Source: an uncultured Steroidobacter sp.
Lineage (GTDB): Bacteria; Pseudomonadota; Gammaproteobacteria; Steroidobacterales; Steroidobacteraceae
NCBI GenBank assembly: GCA_946478975.1
Contig: CAMLEO010000034.1
Span: 1 to 36,075, forward strand
DNA: 36,075 bases
Direction of reading: 5' to 3'
Positions 16,611 through 24,293 of this stretch are shown here, one piece after another; position 1 is the stretch's first letter; every line of letters begins with the position of its first letter. The translations under genes and the position numbers were made by a program. The notes under the pieces were generated by a model. That model was not told where the DNA came from and made no database searches. It saw only the letters and a list, made by a program, of their open reading frames with translations.

Positions 16611-18083
16611 TCAGTTGTTTTGCGCCCCGGCGGCGATCCATGCCCGCACGTTTGCAATCAACGTCGGATCCAGCGGCGCACCGCCCAGCGGCATGCGCCC
16701 ACCGCTGATGCCGGCTGCGCCTTCGATCTTGCGCACCAGGTAACTGTCATCCGCATTGCTGGGGTTCACTCGCTGCAGCGACGGCTGCTCTGTACTTGCG
16801 ACACCTACAATCGCTGCAAAGGTTGCCGCCGCGTTCGACAAGTTCATCGATGAAGGCAGCGAAGCGCCGCCGCCGGTGTGGCAGCCCGAGCAGATGGGCG
16901 TGAAGATCGTCGTTTGTAACTGCGTCAACGTCACGCTCGGCGCCGGCGGCGGTGCTTGTCCATTCAACGACAACTGGCCGCGCAACGCACCATTGGGCGC
17001 GCCCGGCGTGTGAACGTCGACATACAAACGATTGTTCGCCAATGCATCGAGATCGGCCTGGGTGATCGCTTGCTGTTCCAGCGACCAGTGTGTTGCCGCC
17101 GTTGCATCTTTCATCAATGTGAGCAACGGTGCCGCGGCGTTTTCGCCGACGGGTGCGTTGTGAACATGAGCTTCGGTAGCGTCGTCCACGCCTGAAGTTC
17201 GCACGTGCACCGTGGCCATCTTCGCGCTGTCGTTGATCGTCATCGCTGCGAAACCATCGGCGGTGTTGGTGACGGCAGGCACGACGTTCGAGCCGCTGAG
17301 GCCGGCGATCGCAAGCTCAATGCCCTGCGGTTTGATCTGGCCGCGAATCTCACCGCCCGGATTGGCCGCCGTATGAACGTTTACATACAACTGGCCGGCG
17401 AGCAGCGCCGTGATCTGATCCGCCGTCAGCACCGCACCGTTCTCGACATTCCATTGATTCGGATCGGTGCCGCTCTGGACGAAGTTGACGATGACCGGAC
17501 CGTTGGTGCCGGCGATGCCGTTGTGAATGTGCGCCAGCGTCGCAGTGATGCCGCTGAGCGTGAAGCCGCCCGTCACCGCGCCCGTTACCAGGTTGAATGT
17601 GAGCTGGCCGGTGCCGGTTGCTGCAGAATTTGTTCGAGGAAACACCTCTGCTGCACTCACATCCACATCGATGGTGGGTGAGTTCAGCACCGTGACTGTA
17701 ACCGCCGCTGATGTAACAGAAGTGTTTGCGCTGTCAACTACTCTTGCCGTCAGAGTATGCGCGCCGTCCGGAACGCCCGAAGTGTTCCAGTCGGTGGAGT
17801 AGGGCGCTGCGGTGTCGGTCGCGAGCAAAGTGCCGTCGACCAGAAATTCAACGCGATTCACGCCGGCACCCGCCGTCGCATCGGCAGTCAACGTCACGGT
17901 TCTGTTAACAGAAGTGGCCGACGGCGCGCTCATGGAAACTGTCGGGGCCGCCGGCGGAGGCGGATTGTACGACGAGCCGCTGCCGCCGCCGCCGTAACCT
18001 CCGCCCCCGCAGCCGCCCATCGCCAGCAGGCCGATCGCGAGCAAACATTCCCGGTTGATTCGATTCGTGATCTGCGCCTGCAT
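16611..18083 (-). CDS. CHRD-domain lipoprotein with a C-terminal monoheme domain
   Basis: A 490-residue predicted lipoprotein (MGGC, Cys25) with a Gly/Ser/Pro-rich tether to about residue 45. An Ig-like domain spans 48-132 (VEFLVDGTLLATDTAAPYS). Two CHRD domains follow: about 138-252 (LAHIHNG, LYVNVHT, GEIRGQI) and 255-373 (AHVHNA, LYVDVHT, GALRGQL). The C-terminal 100 residues carry one heme site, CSGCH (Cys398, Cys401, His402), with Met464 in GGRMPL a possible sixth ligand. That last domain is clearly homologous to the N-terminal domain of the divergent gene at 18238. GGGGAG precedes the ATG at 18083. It is probably a surface or periplasmic redox protein; the function of CHRD in bacteria is unknown. 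The domain order is clear. Confidence 0.85.
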   Translation of the reverse strand: MQAQITNRINRECLLAIGLLAMGGCGGGGYGGGGSGSSYNPPPPAAPTVSMSAPSATSVNRTVTLTADATAGAGVNRVEFLVDGTLLATDTAAPYSTDWNTSGVPDGAHTLTARVVDSANTSVTSAAVTVTVLNSPTIDVDVSAAEVFPRTNSAATGTGQLTFNLVTGAVTGGFTLSGITATLAHIHNGIAGTNGPVIVNFVQSGTDPNQWNVENGAVLTADQITALLAGQLYVNVHTAANPGGEIRGQIKPQGIELAIAGLSGSNVVPAVTNTADGFAAMTINDSAKMATVHVRTSGVDDATEAHVHNAPVGENAAAPLLTLMKDATAATHWSLEQQAITQADLDALANNRLYVDVHTPGAPNGALRGQLSLNGQAPPPAPSVTLTQLQTTIFTPICSGCHTGGGASLPSSMNLSNAAATFAAIVGVASTEQPSLQRVNPSNADDSYLVRKIEGAAGISGGRMPLGGAPLDPTLIANVRAWIAAGAQNN

Positions 18084-18130
18084 GCTTCGCTCCCCAGTGC
18101 TCGTGCCAGTCGTCGTGTGTCGTGGTGCAT

Positions 18131-18161
18131 GTAAGTACCCGAGCGCGGCGGCGAAGGTTCA
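18131..18161 (-). promoter_or_regulatory. Predicted ECF promoter of the CHRD lipoprotein gene
   Basis: On the minus strand, TGAACC (18161-18156) is followed after 16 bases by GGTACTTAC (18139-18131). The leader to the ATG at 18083 would be about 40 bases. It is back to back with the promoter at 18173-18202, and their two -35 boxes form the inverted repeat GGTTCA/TGAACC. Confidence 0.6.
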
Positions 18162-18172
18162 ATGCTTGCGAA

Positions 18173-18202
18173 TGAACCCTGCGCGCCGTGAAAGGCACTC
18201 AC
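18173..18202 (+). promoter_or_regulatory. Predicted ECF promoter of the monoheme lipoprotein and barrel genes
   Basis: TGAACC (18173-18178), then 15 bases, then GGCACTCAC (18194-18202). Start would be near 18208, about 30 bases before the ATG at 18238, with the Shine-Dalgarno in between. The motif matches the one before the ECF sigma gene in sequence and spacing. Confidence 0.65.
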
Positions 18203-18237
18203 TGCCAGCCAACAACACAAATGCTTCGGGGTGAGTG

Positions 18238-19092
18238 ATGAGGGTGGCGAAGCTCTGGCCGTTATGCGTGACATTTGCACTGGGCGCCTGCGCCGGCAAC
18301 GGCGACGGCCTGGACGAGAACGGTCGTCCTATCGAAGAGGGCGGCGGCGGCGCCTTGCAGCCGACGTTTCAATCGATACAGGACAATGTCTTCACGCCCA
18401 TTTGCACCGCGTGTCATGCAGGCGCAGGTGCACCGCTCGGGCTGCGGCTCAATGAAGGCTCTTCATATGCATTGCTCGTGAATACCCCGAGCGCGGAAGT
18501 GCCATCGCTGCAGCGAGTGCAGCCCGGCAATCCGGACGCGAGCTATCTCATTCGCAAGTTGGAAGGAACTGCGGCCGTCGGCTCGCGCATGCCGCTCAAT
18601 GGCCCGCCGTTGCCAGCAGCAACAATCGCAGTCATTCGACAGTGGATCGCCAACGGTGCGCCGAGCAGCGCGGCGGCGGGATTGAGCAAGACCGGCTTTG
18701 CGGCCGCGCAGCTGATGTCAGTGTCGCCTGCTAGCGGCGAAGTGATGCCGGCATCGACAAAAGAGATCGTTGTGACCTCGAACGTCGAGCTCGATACCTC
18801 GCTGCTGCAAGCGGGCCTGATCACATTGCGCGCCAGTGGAGGCGATGGCGAGTTCGACGCCGGCAACGAACGCGTCGTGCCCGCCGATGTGAAGATTCGT
18901 TCGCAACAGCCCACCGTGCTCGCGATCACGCCGCTGCTTCAAGCACTGCCCCCAGATACATATGAGTTGCGCATCAGCGGCACCGTTCCCGTTGCGCTCG
19001 CCGATCTCGGGGCTCGTGCCATCGATGGCGACGGTGACGGCACGCCGGGCGGCGATTTTGTTCTGCGCTTCACAGTGGAGATGACACGATGA
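18238..19092 (+). CDS. Monoheme c-type lipoprotein with an Ig-like C-terminal domain
   Basis: A 284-residue predicted lipoprotein. ATG 18238 is preferred over the GTG at 18235 because GGGGTGAG lies at a good distance. The lipobox is LGAC (Cys18), followed by a Gly-rich tether. The heme domain (about 44-142) has CTACH (Cys56, Cys59, His60) and Met118 in SRMPL. It shares the frame FTPIC..CH, PSLQRV.P.N.D.SYL.RK.EG and RMPL..(P)PL with the last domain of the CHRD protein. The C-terminal part (about 158-284) looks like a Big_5-type Ig-like domain (SVSPASGEVMPASTKEIVV, ending VLRFTVEMTR). It probably carries electrons at the envelope. The stop overlaps the following start by ATGA, so the two are coupled. 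Confidence 0.82.
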   Translation: MRVAKLWPLCVTFALGACAGNGDGLDENGRPIEEGGGGALQPTFQSIQDNVFTPICTACHAGAGAPLGLRLNEGSSYALLVNTPSAEVPSLQRVQPGNPDASYLIRKLEGTAAVGSRMPLNGPPLPAATIAVIRQWIANGAPSSAAAGLSKTGFAAAQLMSVSPASGEVMPASTKEIVVTSNVELDTSLLQAGLITLRASGGDGEFDAGNERVVPADVKIRSQQPTVLAITPLLQALPPDTYELRISGTVPVALADLGARAIDGDGDGTPGGDFVLRFTVEMTR

Positions 19093-20192
19093 GGTCGAGC
19101 AGCGTGCTCTGGAAATTTCTGGCGCAGGTCGCGCTGTTGGTTGCTTGCAGCGTGACCATCGCTCACGCCGAGCCGTACTTTGCCGTGCGCGAAGGTTTGA
19201 AGTGCAGCACTTGTCACTTCAATCCCACCGGCGGCGGCCTGCGCAACGTATTCGGCAACACATGGGCGCAGACAGTGCTGCCGGCGCAGCGTCTCGAAGG
19301 TACAGGCACGGATACCTGGACGGGCGCAGTGAGTCGATTCTTCGCGGTCGGTGGCAATCTGCGGGCGGATGCTACCTATACAGATGTTTCCCACACCAAC
19401 GCCCAATCCGAGTTCGATCTGGAAGAAGTGCGCGCGTATCTCGCGATCACCGCGGTTCCCGACCGGCTCGCGATCTATATCGACCAGCGGCTCGCGCCCG
19501 GCGGCAGCACGAACATGGAAGCGTTCGCGCGTTACACCACTCAGGATCAGCGCTGGAACGTGCAGAGCGGGCAGTTTTATCTGCCGTACGGCTGGCGATT
19601 CGAAGACGACAGTGCGTTCGTGCGCCAGGTCACCGGTATCAACATGACGACGCCTGATCGCGGTGTGCAGGTCGGATATGAATCGGGTTCGATATCGGCA
19701 CAGCTCGCGGTCACCAATGGAACCGCGAGCGGGCCGGAGCAGGATGAAGGCAAGCAGGTGAGCCTGCGTGCCGAGCACGTGCAGAATGCGTGGCGCGTCG
19801 GTGCGGGTTTCAACTTCAATCACACCGACACTGGCGATCGGCAGATGCAAGGGCTGTTCGCCGGGTTACGCACCGGGCCGATCGCCTGGCTCGCCGAAGC
19901 GGACTATCTCATGGACGAAACGCTCGGGCCGGAGGAGCGCAAGCAGTGGGTGGGGTTGATCGAGGCGAACTGGTCGATCGTCAAAGGCCAGAATTTGAAA
20001 GTGACGGCCGAAGTGTTCGAGCCGGACACGGACGTGAATGAAGACGAGCAGAATCGCTTCAGCGTGTTATGGGAGTACGTGCCGTTTCAGTTTCTGCAGC
20101 TGCGCGTTGGCGCGCGAGTCTACGACGGCATCCCGCAGAACGATTTGCAGAATCGCAAGATCTATTTCGCGCAGCTGCACGGATTTTTCTAA
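19089..20192 (+). CDS. Outer-membrane beta-barrel protein with an N-terminal CxxCH heme motif
   Basis: A 367-residue exported protein, coupled to the previous gene by ATGA. After the signal peptide (VALLVACSVTIAHA), mature residue region EPYFAVREGLKCSTCHFNP holds one heme-binding motif, Cys39-x2-Cys42-His43, followed by TGGGLRNVFGN. The rest (about 75-367) is a series of amphipathic beta-strands with aromatic girdles and ends in Phe-Phe (LHGFF), as outer-membrane barrels do. A barrel with its own heme plug would resemble a one-piece porin-cytochrome conduit; attachment of heme and barrel topology are predicted only. It sits with two monoheme lipoproteins under shared ECF-like promoters. I know no established name for this architecture. 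Confidence 0.75.
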   Translation: MRSSSVLWKFLAQVALLVACSVTIAHAEPYFAVREGLKCSTCHFNPTGGGLRNVFGNTWAQTVLPAQRLEGTGTDTWTGAVSRFFAVGGNLRADATYTDVSHTNAQSEFDLEEVRAYLAITAVPDRLAIYIDQRLAPGGSTNMEAFARYTTQDQRWNVQSGQFYLPYGWRFEDDSAFVRQVTGINMTTPDRGVQVGYESGSISAQLAVTNGTASGPEQDEGKQVSLRAEHVQNAWRVGAGFNFNHTDTGDRQMQGLFAGLRTGPIAWLAEADYLMDETLGPEERKQWVGLIEANWSIVKGQNLKVTAEVFEPDTDVNEDEQNRFSVLWEYVPFQFLQLRVGARVYDGIPQNDLQNRKIYFAQLHGFF

Positions 20193-20198
20193 TGAATG

Positions 20199-20221
20199 GC
20201 TCCCCGCCTCCGGCGGGGAGC
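20199..20221 (+). terminator. Hairpin after the heme-barrel gene
   Basis: GCTCCCCGCC (20199-20208) pairs with GGCGGGGAGC (20212-20221) around three bases, 7 bases after the stop at 20192. No T-run follows. A second, shorter hairpin (20240-20254) shares the core CCTCCGGCGG. The pair sits between convergent genes and could stop transcription from both sides. Confidence 0.5.
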
Positions 20222-20239
20222 GTAAGTATCAACGGCTCT

Positions 20240-20254
20240 GCCTCCGGCGGAGGC
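20240..20254. repeat. Second small GC hairpin between convergent genes
   Basis: GCCTCC (20240-20245) and GGAGGC (20249-20254) flank GGC. It repeats the CCTCCGGCGG core of the hairpin at 20199-20221 and lies 12 bases before the stop of the SH3-protein gene, which is read on the minus strand. It may terminate that gene. Confidence 0.35.
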
Positions 20255-20265
20255 GTGAGCACCGA

Positions 20266-20967
20266 TCAATAGATCTTCAGGCCGCCGAACTTTCGGCGGA
20301 GGCGCCTCGCCAGTGTTTGATAGCCACTCGCGTAGCCGATGCCGCCGGTGAGCACGATGGCAATCGACCACATCCACCATGCTGGGCCCGCTGTCATGAC
20401 GACCGCGGGCTGCGGGGCCGGCTCATCTTCGATCGCCTCGGGCTCGCTCGGCGTCTCAGCCGGCGCGCCCTCGGCCATCTTGCCGAGTGAGGCCACGCGT
20501 GACTGCAACTCGTTGACCTGTCCCTGCAGCGTGGCGTTATCTTTTTTGAGGCGGGCAATCTCTTCGAGCGACTTCTTGTCCGGCTCAGCAGGCGCTGGCG
20601 CCGCCGAAGGCATCTTCTGATCGCGCTGAAGCTCGCGCAGCTTCACGGCCGCCGGCGGATCGTTGGTCAAATAGTTCGCGCCAACCCAACCTTCGCGCCC
20701 GTCCTCCAGCCGCACGTGAACCATGTTCCCGGAGCGTTCCAACTCCTCGACGGAATCGCCGGTCTGAATGGTCGCAACTCGCCCGCCGCCTTGATCGACC
20801 TGGGCATAAACATTCAGCACCAGCTTGTCGGAAACATAACGCTGCTGAGGCGCCGACGCCGGCGCCTGCTCTTGTGCCAGGCCTGCGAGCGGCAGCGTTG
20901 CCGTAACCAGCGCTATTGTCGCGACGAGCAGACAGCGATTTGCACCCGACGTTTTCATATCAGCCAT
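20266..20967 (-). CDS. SH3-domain membrane protein (TIGR04211-like)
   Basis: A 233-residue envelope protein (ATG 20967; ATG 20958 and GTG 20985 are alternatives). A signal peptide or anchor (CLLVATIALVTATLPLAGLA) is followed by a bacterial SH3 domain at about 43-103 (RYVSDKLVLNVYAQVDQGG, GDSVEELERSG, REGWVGANYLT). A coiled coil covers about 130-165 (KSLEEIARLKKDNATLQGQV), then an acidic Pro-rich stretch, and a transmembrane helix near 197-216 (WMWSIAIVLTGGIGYASGY) before a basic tail (RRLRRKFGG). This order is that of the TIGR04211 family of gammaproteobacterial SH3 proteins (YgiM-like). SH3 domains of this kind bind peptidoglycan or peptides; the precise role is not known. Confidence 0.85.
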   Translation of the reverse strand: MADMKTSGANRCLLVATIALVTATLPLAGLAQEQAPASAPQQRYVSDKLVLNVYAQVDQGGGRVATIQTGDSVEELERSGNMVHVRLEDGREGWVGANYLTNDPPAAVKLRELQRDQKMPSAAPAPAEPDKKSLEEIARLKKDNATLQGQVNELQSRVASLGKMAEGAPAETPSEPEAIEDEPAPQPAVVMTAGPAWWMWSIAIVLTGGIGYASGYQTLARRLRRKFGGLKIY

Positions 20968-21066
20968 GGTTTCATCAGTTGCCACCCCAGGGCAACTTCG
21001 ACAACCTGAATGACCCGGATGCGTTCAGCAACCGATTCGTTCAGCAATCGTGAACCACGTCTTGCC

Positions 21067-21594
21067 TCACATCGGCGGCTGGCTGCACTTCACGTCCGGA
21101 TTCCAGTCCGCGAACAGGCCCGACGGGCTGGGTTTCCAGATCCACACGTGCAGGTAGTAGAAGCCGCCGCGGTCGAAGCGCTTCAGCGGCTGGCCCATGA
21201 TCTTCGGCGGCTCGCTGTTCTTCCAGGCATCGATGGGCACGATGTATTCGATGCCGTTGAGCTGGAACGAGCCGTCGACGCGTTTCTCGTAGACCAGCAC
21301 CTCGGGCTTGGTCACTTCCAAGGTGGCGTCTCGCAGCTCGTGCCGGGTGAAGTGATATCCCATGCCACCCTGCGGCGGATATTCGACGCACTCTGTTTCC
21401 TGCGTGTAGCCGGCCTCGCGTGCGCGATCGACGGAATGAAACGGATTAGTCGCTTTACGCACCGCTTGCAGATCTCGATCGACCGCTGCGCCCAAGCCGC
21501 TCGGCAGGATCCCGGGCGCCCGATCCGAAGCGACACCGAGCGCCGCACTAAGTAACAACGCACAACCCGCAACTGCTCCGATCGTCGCCTTCAT
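21067..21594 (-). CDS. Conserved secreted protein of unknown function
   Basis: A 175-residue protein from the ATG at 21594, which has GGAGGAG upstream. The signal peptide is IGAVAGCALLLSAALGVAS. The mature part has a helical start (AVDRDLQAVRKATNPFHS), then AREAGYTQETECVEY, GGMGYHFTRHEL, PEVLVYEK, LNGIEYIVPIDAW, and a C-terminal FYYLHVWIWKPSPSGLFADWNPDVKC. The two Cys (near the start and the end) could form a disulfide. I recognise the pattern as a widespread uncharacterised secreted family, but no function is known. It is divergent from a MocR regulator, whose ATG is 101 bases away, so it may be one of that regulator's targets. Confidence 0.75.
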   Translation of the reverse strand: MKATIGAVAGCALLLSAALGVASDRAPGILPSGLGAAVDRDLQAVRKATNPFHSVDRAREAGYTQETECVEYPPQGGMGYHFTRHELRDATLEVTKPEVLVYEKRVDGSFQLNGIEYIVPIDAWKNSEPPKIMGQPLKRFDRGGFYYLHVWIWKPSPSGLFADWNPDVKCSQPPM

Positions 21595-21650
21595 GAGCCG
21601 CTCCTCCAGAAATTGCAGGCAGCCTATGAAATATTCTGGCTGCTCCCCAG

Positions 21651-21684
21651 GTCCACTTCGACAGGACGGCGTAAGTCCACTTCG
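21651..21684 (+). promoter_or_regulatory. Direct repeat, candidate MocR operator
   Basis: GTCCACTTCG occurs twice in the same direction, at 21651-21660 and 21675-21684, with a repeat distance of 24 bases. It lies 11 bases before the ATG of the MocR gene at 21695, in the intergenic space shared with the divergent secreted-protein gene. MocR regulators such as GabR bind direct repeats, so self-control is likely. Confidence 0.5.
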
Positions 21685-21694
21685 GGCCGCATTC

Positions 21695-23146
21695 ATGCTC
21701 ATTCGGGTCGATCCACGCCAGCGCGAACCGTTGCAGCTCCAGATATACGAGAGCGTGCGAAGGGCCATTCTGGACGGCGTACTGACGCCGGGCGCGCGGC
21801 TGCCTTCGTCCCGAGAGCTGGCTGATGATCTCGGTGTTTCGCGCCTCACCGCCGTGCTTGCGTTCGAGCAGCTGGCGGCGGAGGGCTATGTCACTTCGCG
21901 CATCGGCGCGGGAACGTATGTAAATCGTGAGTTGCCGGACGCGGATGCGTTGATTCCAGCGAGCGCGAGGGCGGCGGTCGCTCAGCATCCGCAACTCTCG
22001 CAACGTGGCGTCGGGCTGTCGCAAACACCGCGAGTTGTAAGAAAGATTCCCGGACCGCCGCGCGCGTTCCGGATTGGAACGCCGGCGCTGGATCGATTTC
22101 CCGTCGCGCTATGGCATCGGCTGGTGAGTCGTCACGCACGCCGGCTCACGATTCCACAGCTCGACTATGGCGATGCCGCCGGCCTGCCCGCGTTACGCGA
22201 AGCAATCGCCGCTCATGTGAGCCGCGCTCGCGGGACTTCGTGTACAGCCGATCAAGTCATCGTCGTCGCGGGCGCGCAGCAGGGCCTGGATATGATTGCG
22301 CGTTTGTTGCTCGATCCAGGCGATGTCGCTTGGGTGGAGGAGCCTGGCTATCCCGGAGCGTGGGCCGCGCTGACTGCCGCCGGCGCACGGATCGAGCCCG
22401 TCCCCATCGATGAGCAAGGGATGGTCGTCGAGCACTACTCGCAGCAACGAAACATTGCGAAGCTGGTTTACACCACGCCATCGCACCAGTTTCCTCTGGG
22501 TGTGCCAATGAGTCTGCCGCGACGGCTGGTGTTGCTTCGCTGGGCACGCGACGCCCGCGCCTGGGTGATCGAGGACGACTACGACAGTGAATTTCGCTAC
22601 GGCTCGCGCGCGATCCCGTGCCTGCATGGGCTCGATACCGACGGACGTGTGATCTACGTCGGCAGCTTCAGCAAAACGCTGTTCCCAGGATTGCGTCTCG
22701 CCTATGTGATCGTGCCGCCCGACTTGCATCCGCCGATGGTGAAAGCGCGCCTGGCATCTGACATTCATCCGCCGACATTGCTACAAGGTGTCGTCGCGGA
22801 CTTGATCGGCGAAGGACATTTCGAACGTCACGTGCGTCGCATGAACACCGAATATCGCGCACGGTTGCAAGCGCTCGAGGAAGCTGTGCGCCGTTACTGT
22901 GACGGTGCGTTGAAACTTCGGCCAGTGCTGACGGGGTTGCATGCGGTGGCAGATGTTCTCGCAGGCGATGATGCAAACATCGCCCGGGAAGCGTTGCAGC
23001 GAGGCATAGAAATGATGCCTTTGTCCGCGTACTACTCGAAGCGCAACGAGTCTTCGGCCAACGGGCTGGTCTTGGGCTTTGGCTCCGTCCCGCCGCGAGT
23101 TGTTACTGAAAGCGTCAAACGCCTCGCCGCAGCCATCGCTGGCTAA
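21695..23146 (+). CDS. MocR-type PLP-dependent transcription regulator (GntR wHTH plus aminotransferase fold)
   Basis: A 483-residue regulator. Residues 10-77 are the GntR winged helix (YESVRRAILDGVLTPGARLPSSRELADDLGVSRLTAVLAFEQL, seen in sections). Residues 125-480 form a fold-type I aminotransferase domain. The PLP Lys is Lys327 in GSFSKTLFPGLR, and the Asp that touches PLP nitrogen is in IEDDYDSEF. Such proteins sense PLP together with a metabolite and usually control a nearby PLP or amino acid gene. No such gene is seen next to it; the divergent gene encodes a secreted unknown. The ATG at 21695 fits the normal family N-terminus. It ends overlapping the convergent hydrolase gene by 4 bases. 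Confidence 0.92.
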   Translation: MLIRVDPRQREPLQLQIYESVRRAILDGVLTPGARLPSSRELADDLGVSRLTAVLAFEQLAAEGYVTSRIGAGTYVNRELPDADALIPASARAAVAQHPQLSQRGVGLSQTPRVVRKIPGPPRAFRIGTPALDRFPVALWHRLVSRHARRLTIPQLDYGDAAGLPALREAIAAHVSRARGTSCTADQVIVVAGAQQGLDMIARLLLDPGDVAWVEEPGYPGAWAALTAAGARIEPVPIDEQGMVVEHYSQQRNIAKLVYTTPSHQFPLGVPMSLPRRLVLLRWARDARAWVIEDDYDSEFRYGSRAIPCLHGLDTDGRVIYVGSFSKTLFPGLRLAYVIVPPDLHPPMVKARLASDIHPPTLLQGVVADLIGEGHFERHVRRMNTEYRARLQALEEAVRRYCDGALKLRPVLTGLHAVADVLAGDDANIAREALQRGIEMMPLSAYYSKRNESSANGLVLGFGSVPPRVVTESVKRLAAAIAG

Positions 23147-24021
23147 TGCTTCAGCTCGGCGACGCGCTGCTGCGTGAATTCGATCACCACGTCGTCGAGC
23201 AGAATTTCGTGATCGCGCTTGGGCAGGATCGTGAGCGTGGCGGTGATGCCACGACGACCGGCCGCATCTACATAGGCTCGCGCATAATCGACCAGCGTGA
23301 TCGGATCCCGCTCGCCGGTGATCGCGAAGACTCGCGTCGCCGGCGTCAGCGCAGTCACTGTATCGAGCGGCGACTCGCTGTCGCTCGGCCAGGCCCAGAA
23401 CGGGCTGAGCTGCTCTCGCGCCATGTGCTTGCGGAACGCAGGCACGTCGCAGGGGCATGAAACCAGAATCAACGAATCGATCAGGCCGGGCGAGGCAGCC
23501 GCGACGTTTGCTGATATCGCTGCGCCACCCGAATGCCCGACCAGCACGACCGAGCTCGCCGAATACTCATTACGCAGCAACTTGATCGCGTTCGCCACGT
23601 CGCTTGTGACTTCCTTCGTGTAGTCATCGCCCGAAGCGTTGCCGCGGTGGCCGTCGGACTGTCCGCCGAAAGGATCCGCGAACCCCGGCCTCAACAGCGC
23701 GGCAACCGGCACGCCCGGCAAACGTTCCGACAACTGCGAGGCAAAGATGTAGTGATAACTGGGTTTGCGAAACGGCGCGTCTCCATGCAGGACGACGACG
23801 AGGGGCGTGCCCGTGCTCGCCGTTCCTTCCAGATAAAGACGGCCCGCGATCTCGTGGTCGGGTGCGCCTTGTGAGATAACGCGACCGCCTGCGTCAGCGT
23901 CCGGCCTCAACTCCGCGAACCCCCCGCGCACGCCGTACTGAAGCAGCAGCACGCCGACGACGATCAGGCCGAGCAGGCTGGCGCCGATGATTTTCCAGAT
24001 TCGTCCGGAAGAGTGGGCCAC
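23143..24021 (-). CDS. Membrane-anchored alpha/beta hydrolase
   Basis: A 292-residue protein. The likely start is GTG at 24021, since GGAGAA lies just before it and a membrane anchor follows (WKIIGASLLGLIVVGVLLLQYG). The alpha/beta fold is shown by VVVLHGDAPF and the nucleophile elbow GHSGGAA (Ser164), with DPITLVDYA and KRDHEIL as likely Asp and His regions. It resembles serine esterases or peptidases without a clear subfamily, so the substrate is unknown. Its first 58 bases lie inside the end of the GIY-YIG gene, in another frame, which suggests coupled translation. Confidence 0.75.
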   Translation of the reverse strand: MAHSSGRIWKIIGASLLGLIVVGVLLLQYGVRGGFAELRPDADAGGRVISQGAPDHEIAGRLYLEGTASTGTPLVVVLHGDAPFRKPSYHYIFASQLSERLPGVPVAALLRPGFADPFGGQSDGHRGNASGDDYTKEVTSDVANAIKLLRNEYSASSVVLVGHSGGAAISANVAAASPGLIDSLILVSCPCDVPAFRKHMAREQLSPFWAWPSDSESPLDTVTALTPATRVFAITGERDPITLVDYARAYVDAAGRRGITATLTILPKRDHEILLDDVVIEFTQQRVAELKH

Positions 24022-24284
24022 GAGTTCTCCGTGTGCGTTGTTTGTGCCCAGGCCAATCGGGCCGGGCGATCCAGTTTTTTCAGTGCGGCTTCCGCTTTGA
24101 GGGCTTCGGACTTGCTGGAGTATGCGCGTGCGCCGAGCACTCGAACGGGAGGATTGGAACGTGTGAACTTCGCGCCTTTGCCGCTGCTGTGAACGGCAAA
24201 GCGTGCGGCGACATCGGTCGCGATGCCGACGTAAGTCCGGCCATCGCGACACATCAGCAGATAGAGCCACCAGGACTGCGTCAT
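23964..24284 (-). CDS. GIY-YIG nuclease-domain protein (YhbQ/UPF0213-like)
   Basis: A 106-residue small GIY-YIG domain protein. WWLYLLMCRDGRTYVGI corresponds to the GIY and YIG strands; then come TDVAARFAVHSSGKGAKFTR (with the catalytic Arg) and SKSEALKAEAALKKL (with the Glu). A Pro/Ser-rich tail follows. UPF0213 proteins are single-domain nucleases or nuclease-like proteins of uncertain role, sometimes linked with DNA repair. It starts 10 bases after the MetX-like hydrolase stop and overlaps the following hydrolase by 58 bases, so three unrelated genes form a tight unit. The family call is good. Confidence 0.85.
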   Translation of the reverse strand: MTQSWWLYLLMCRDGRTYVGIATDVAARFAVHSSGKGAKFTRSNPPVRVLGARAYSSKSEALKAEAALKKLDRPARLAWAQTTHTENSWPTLPDESGKSSAPACSA

Positions 24285-24293
24285 GCCGACAGG

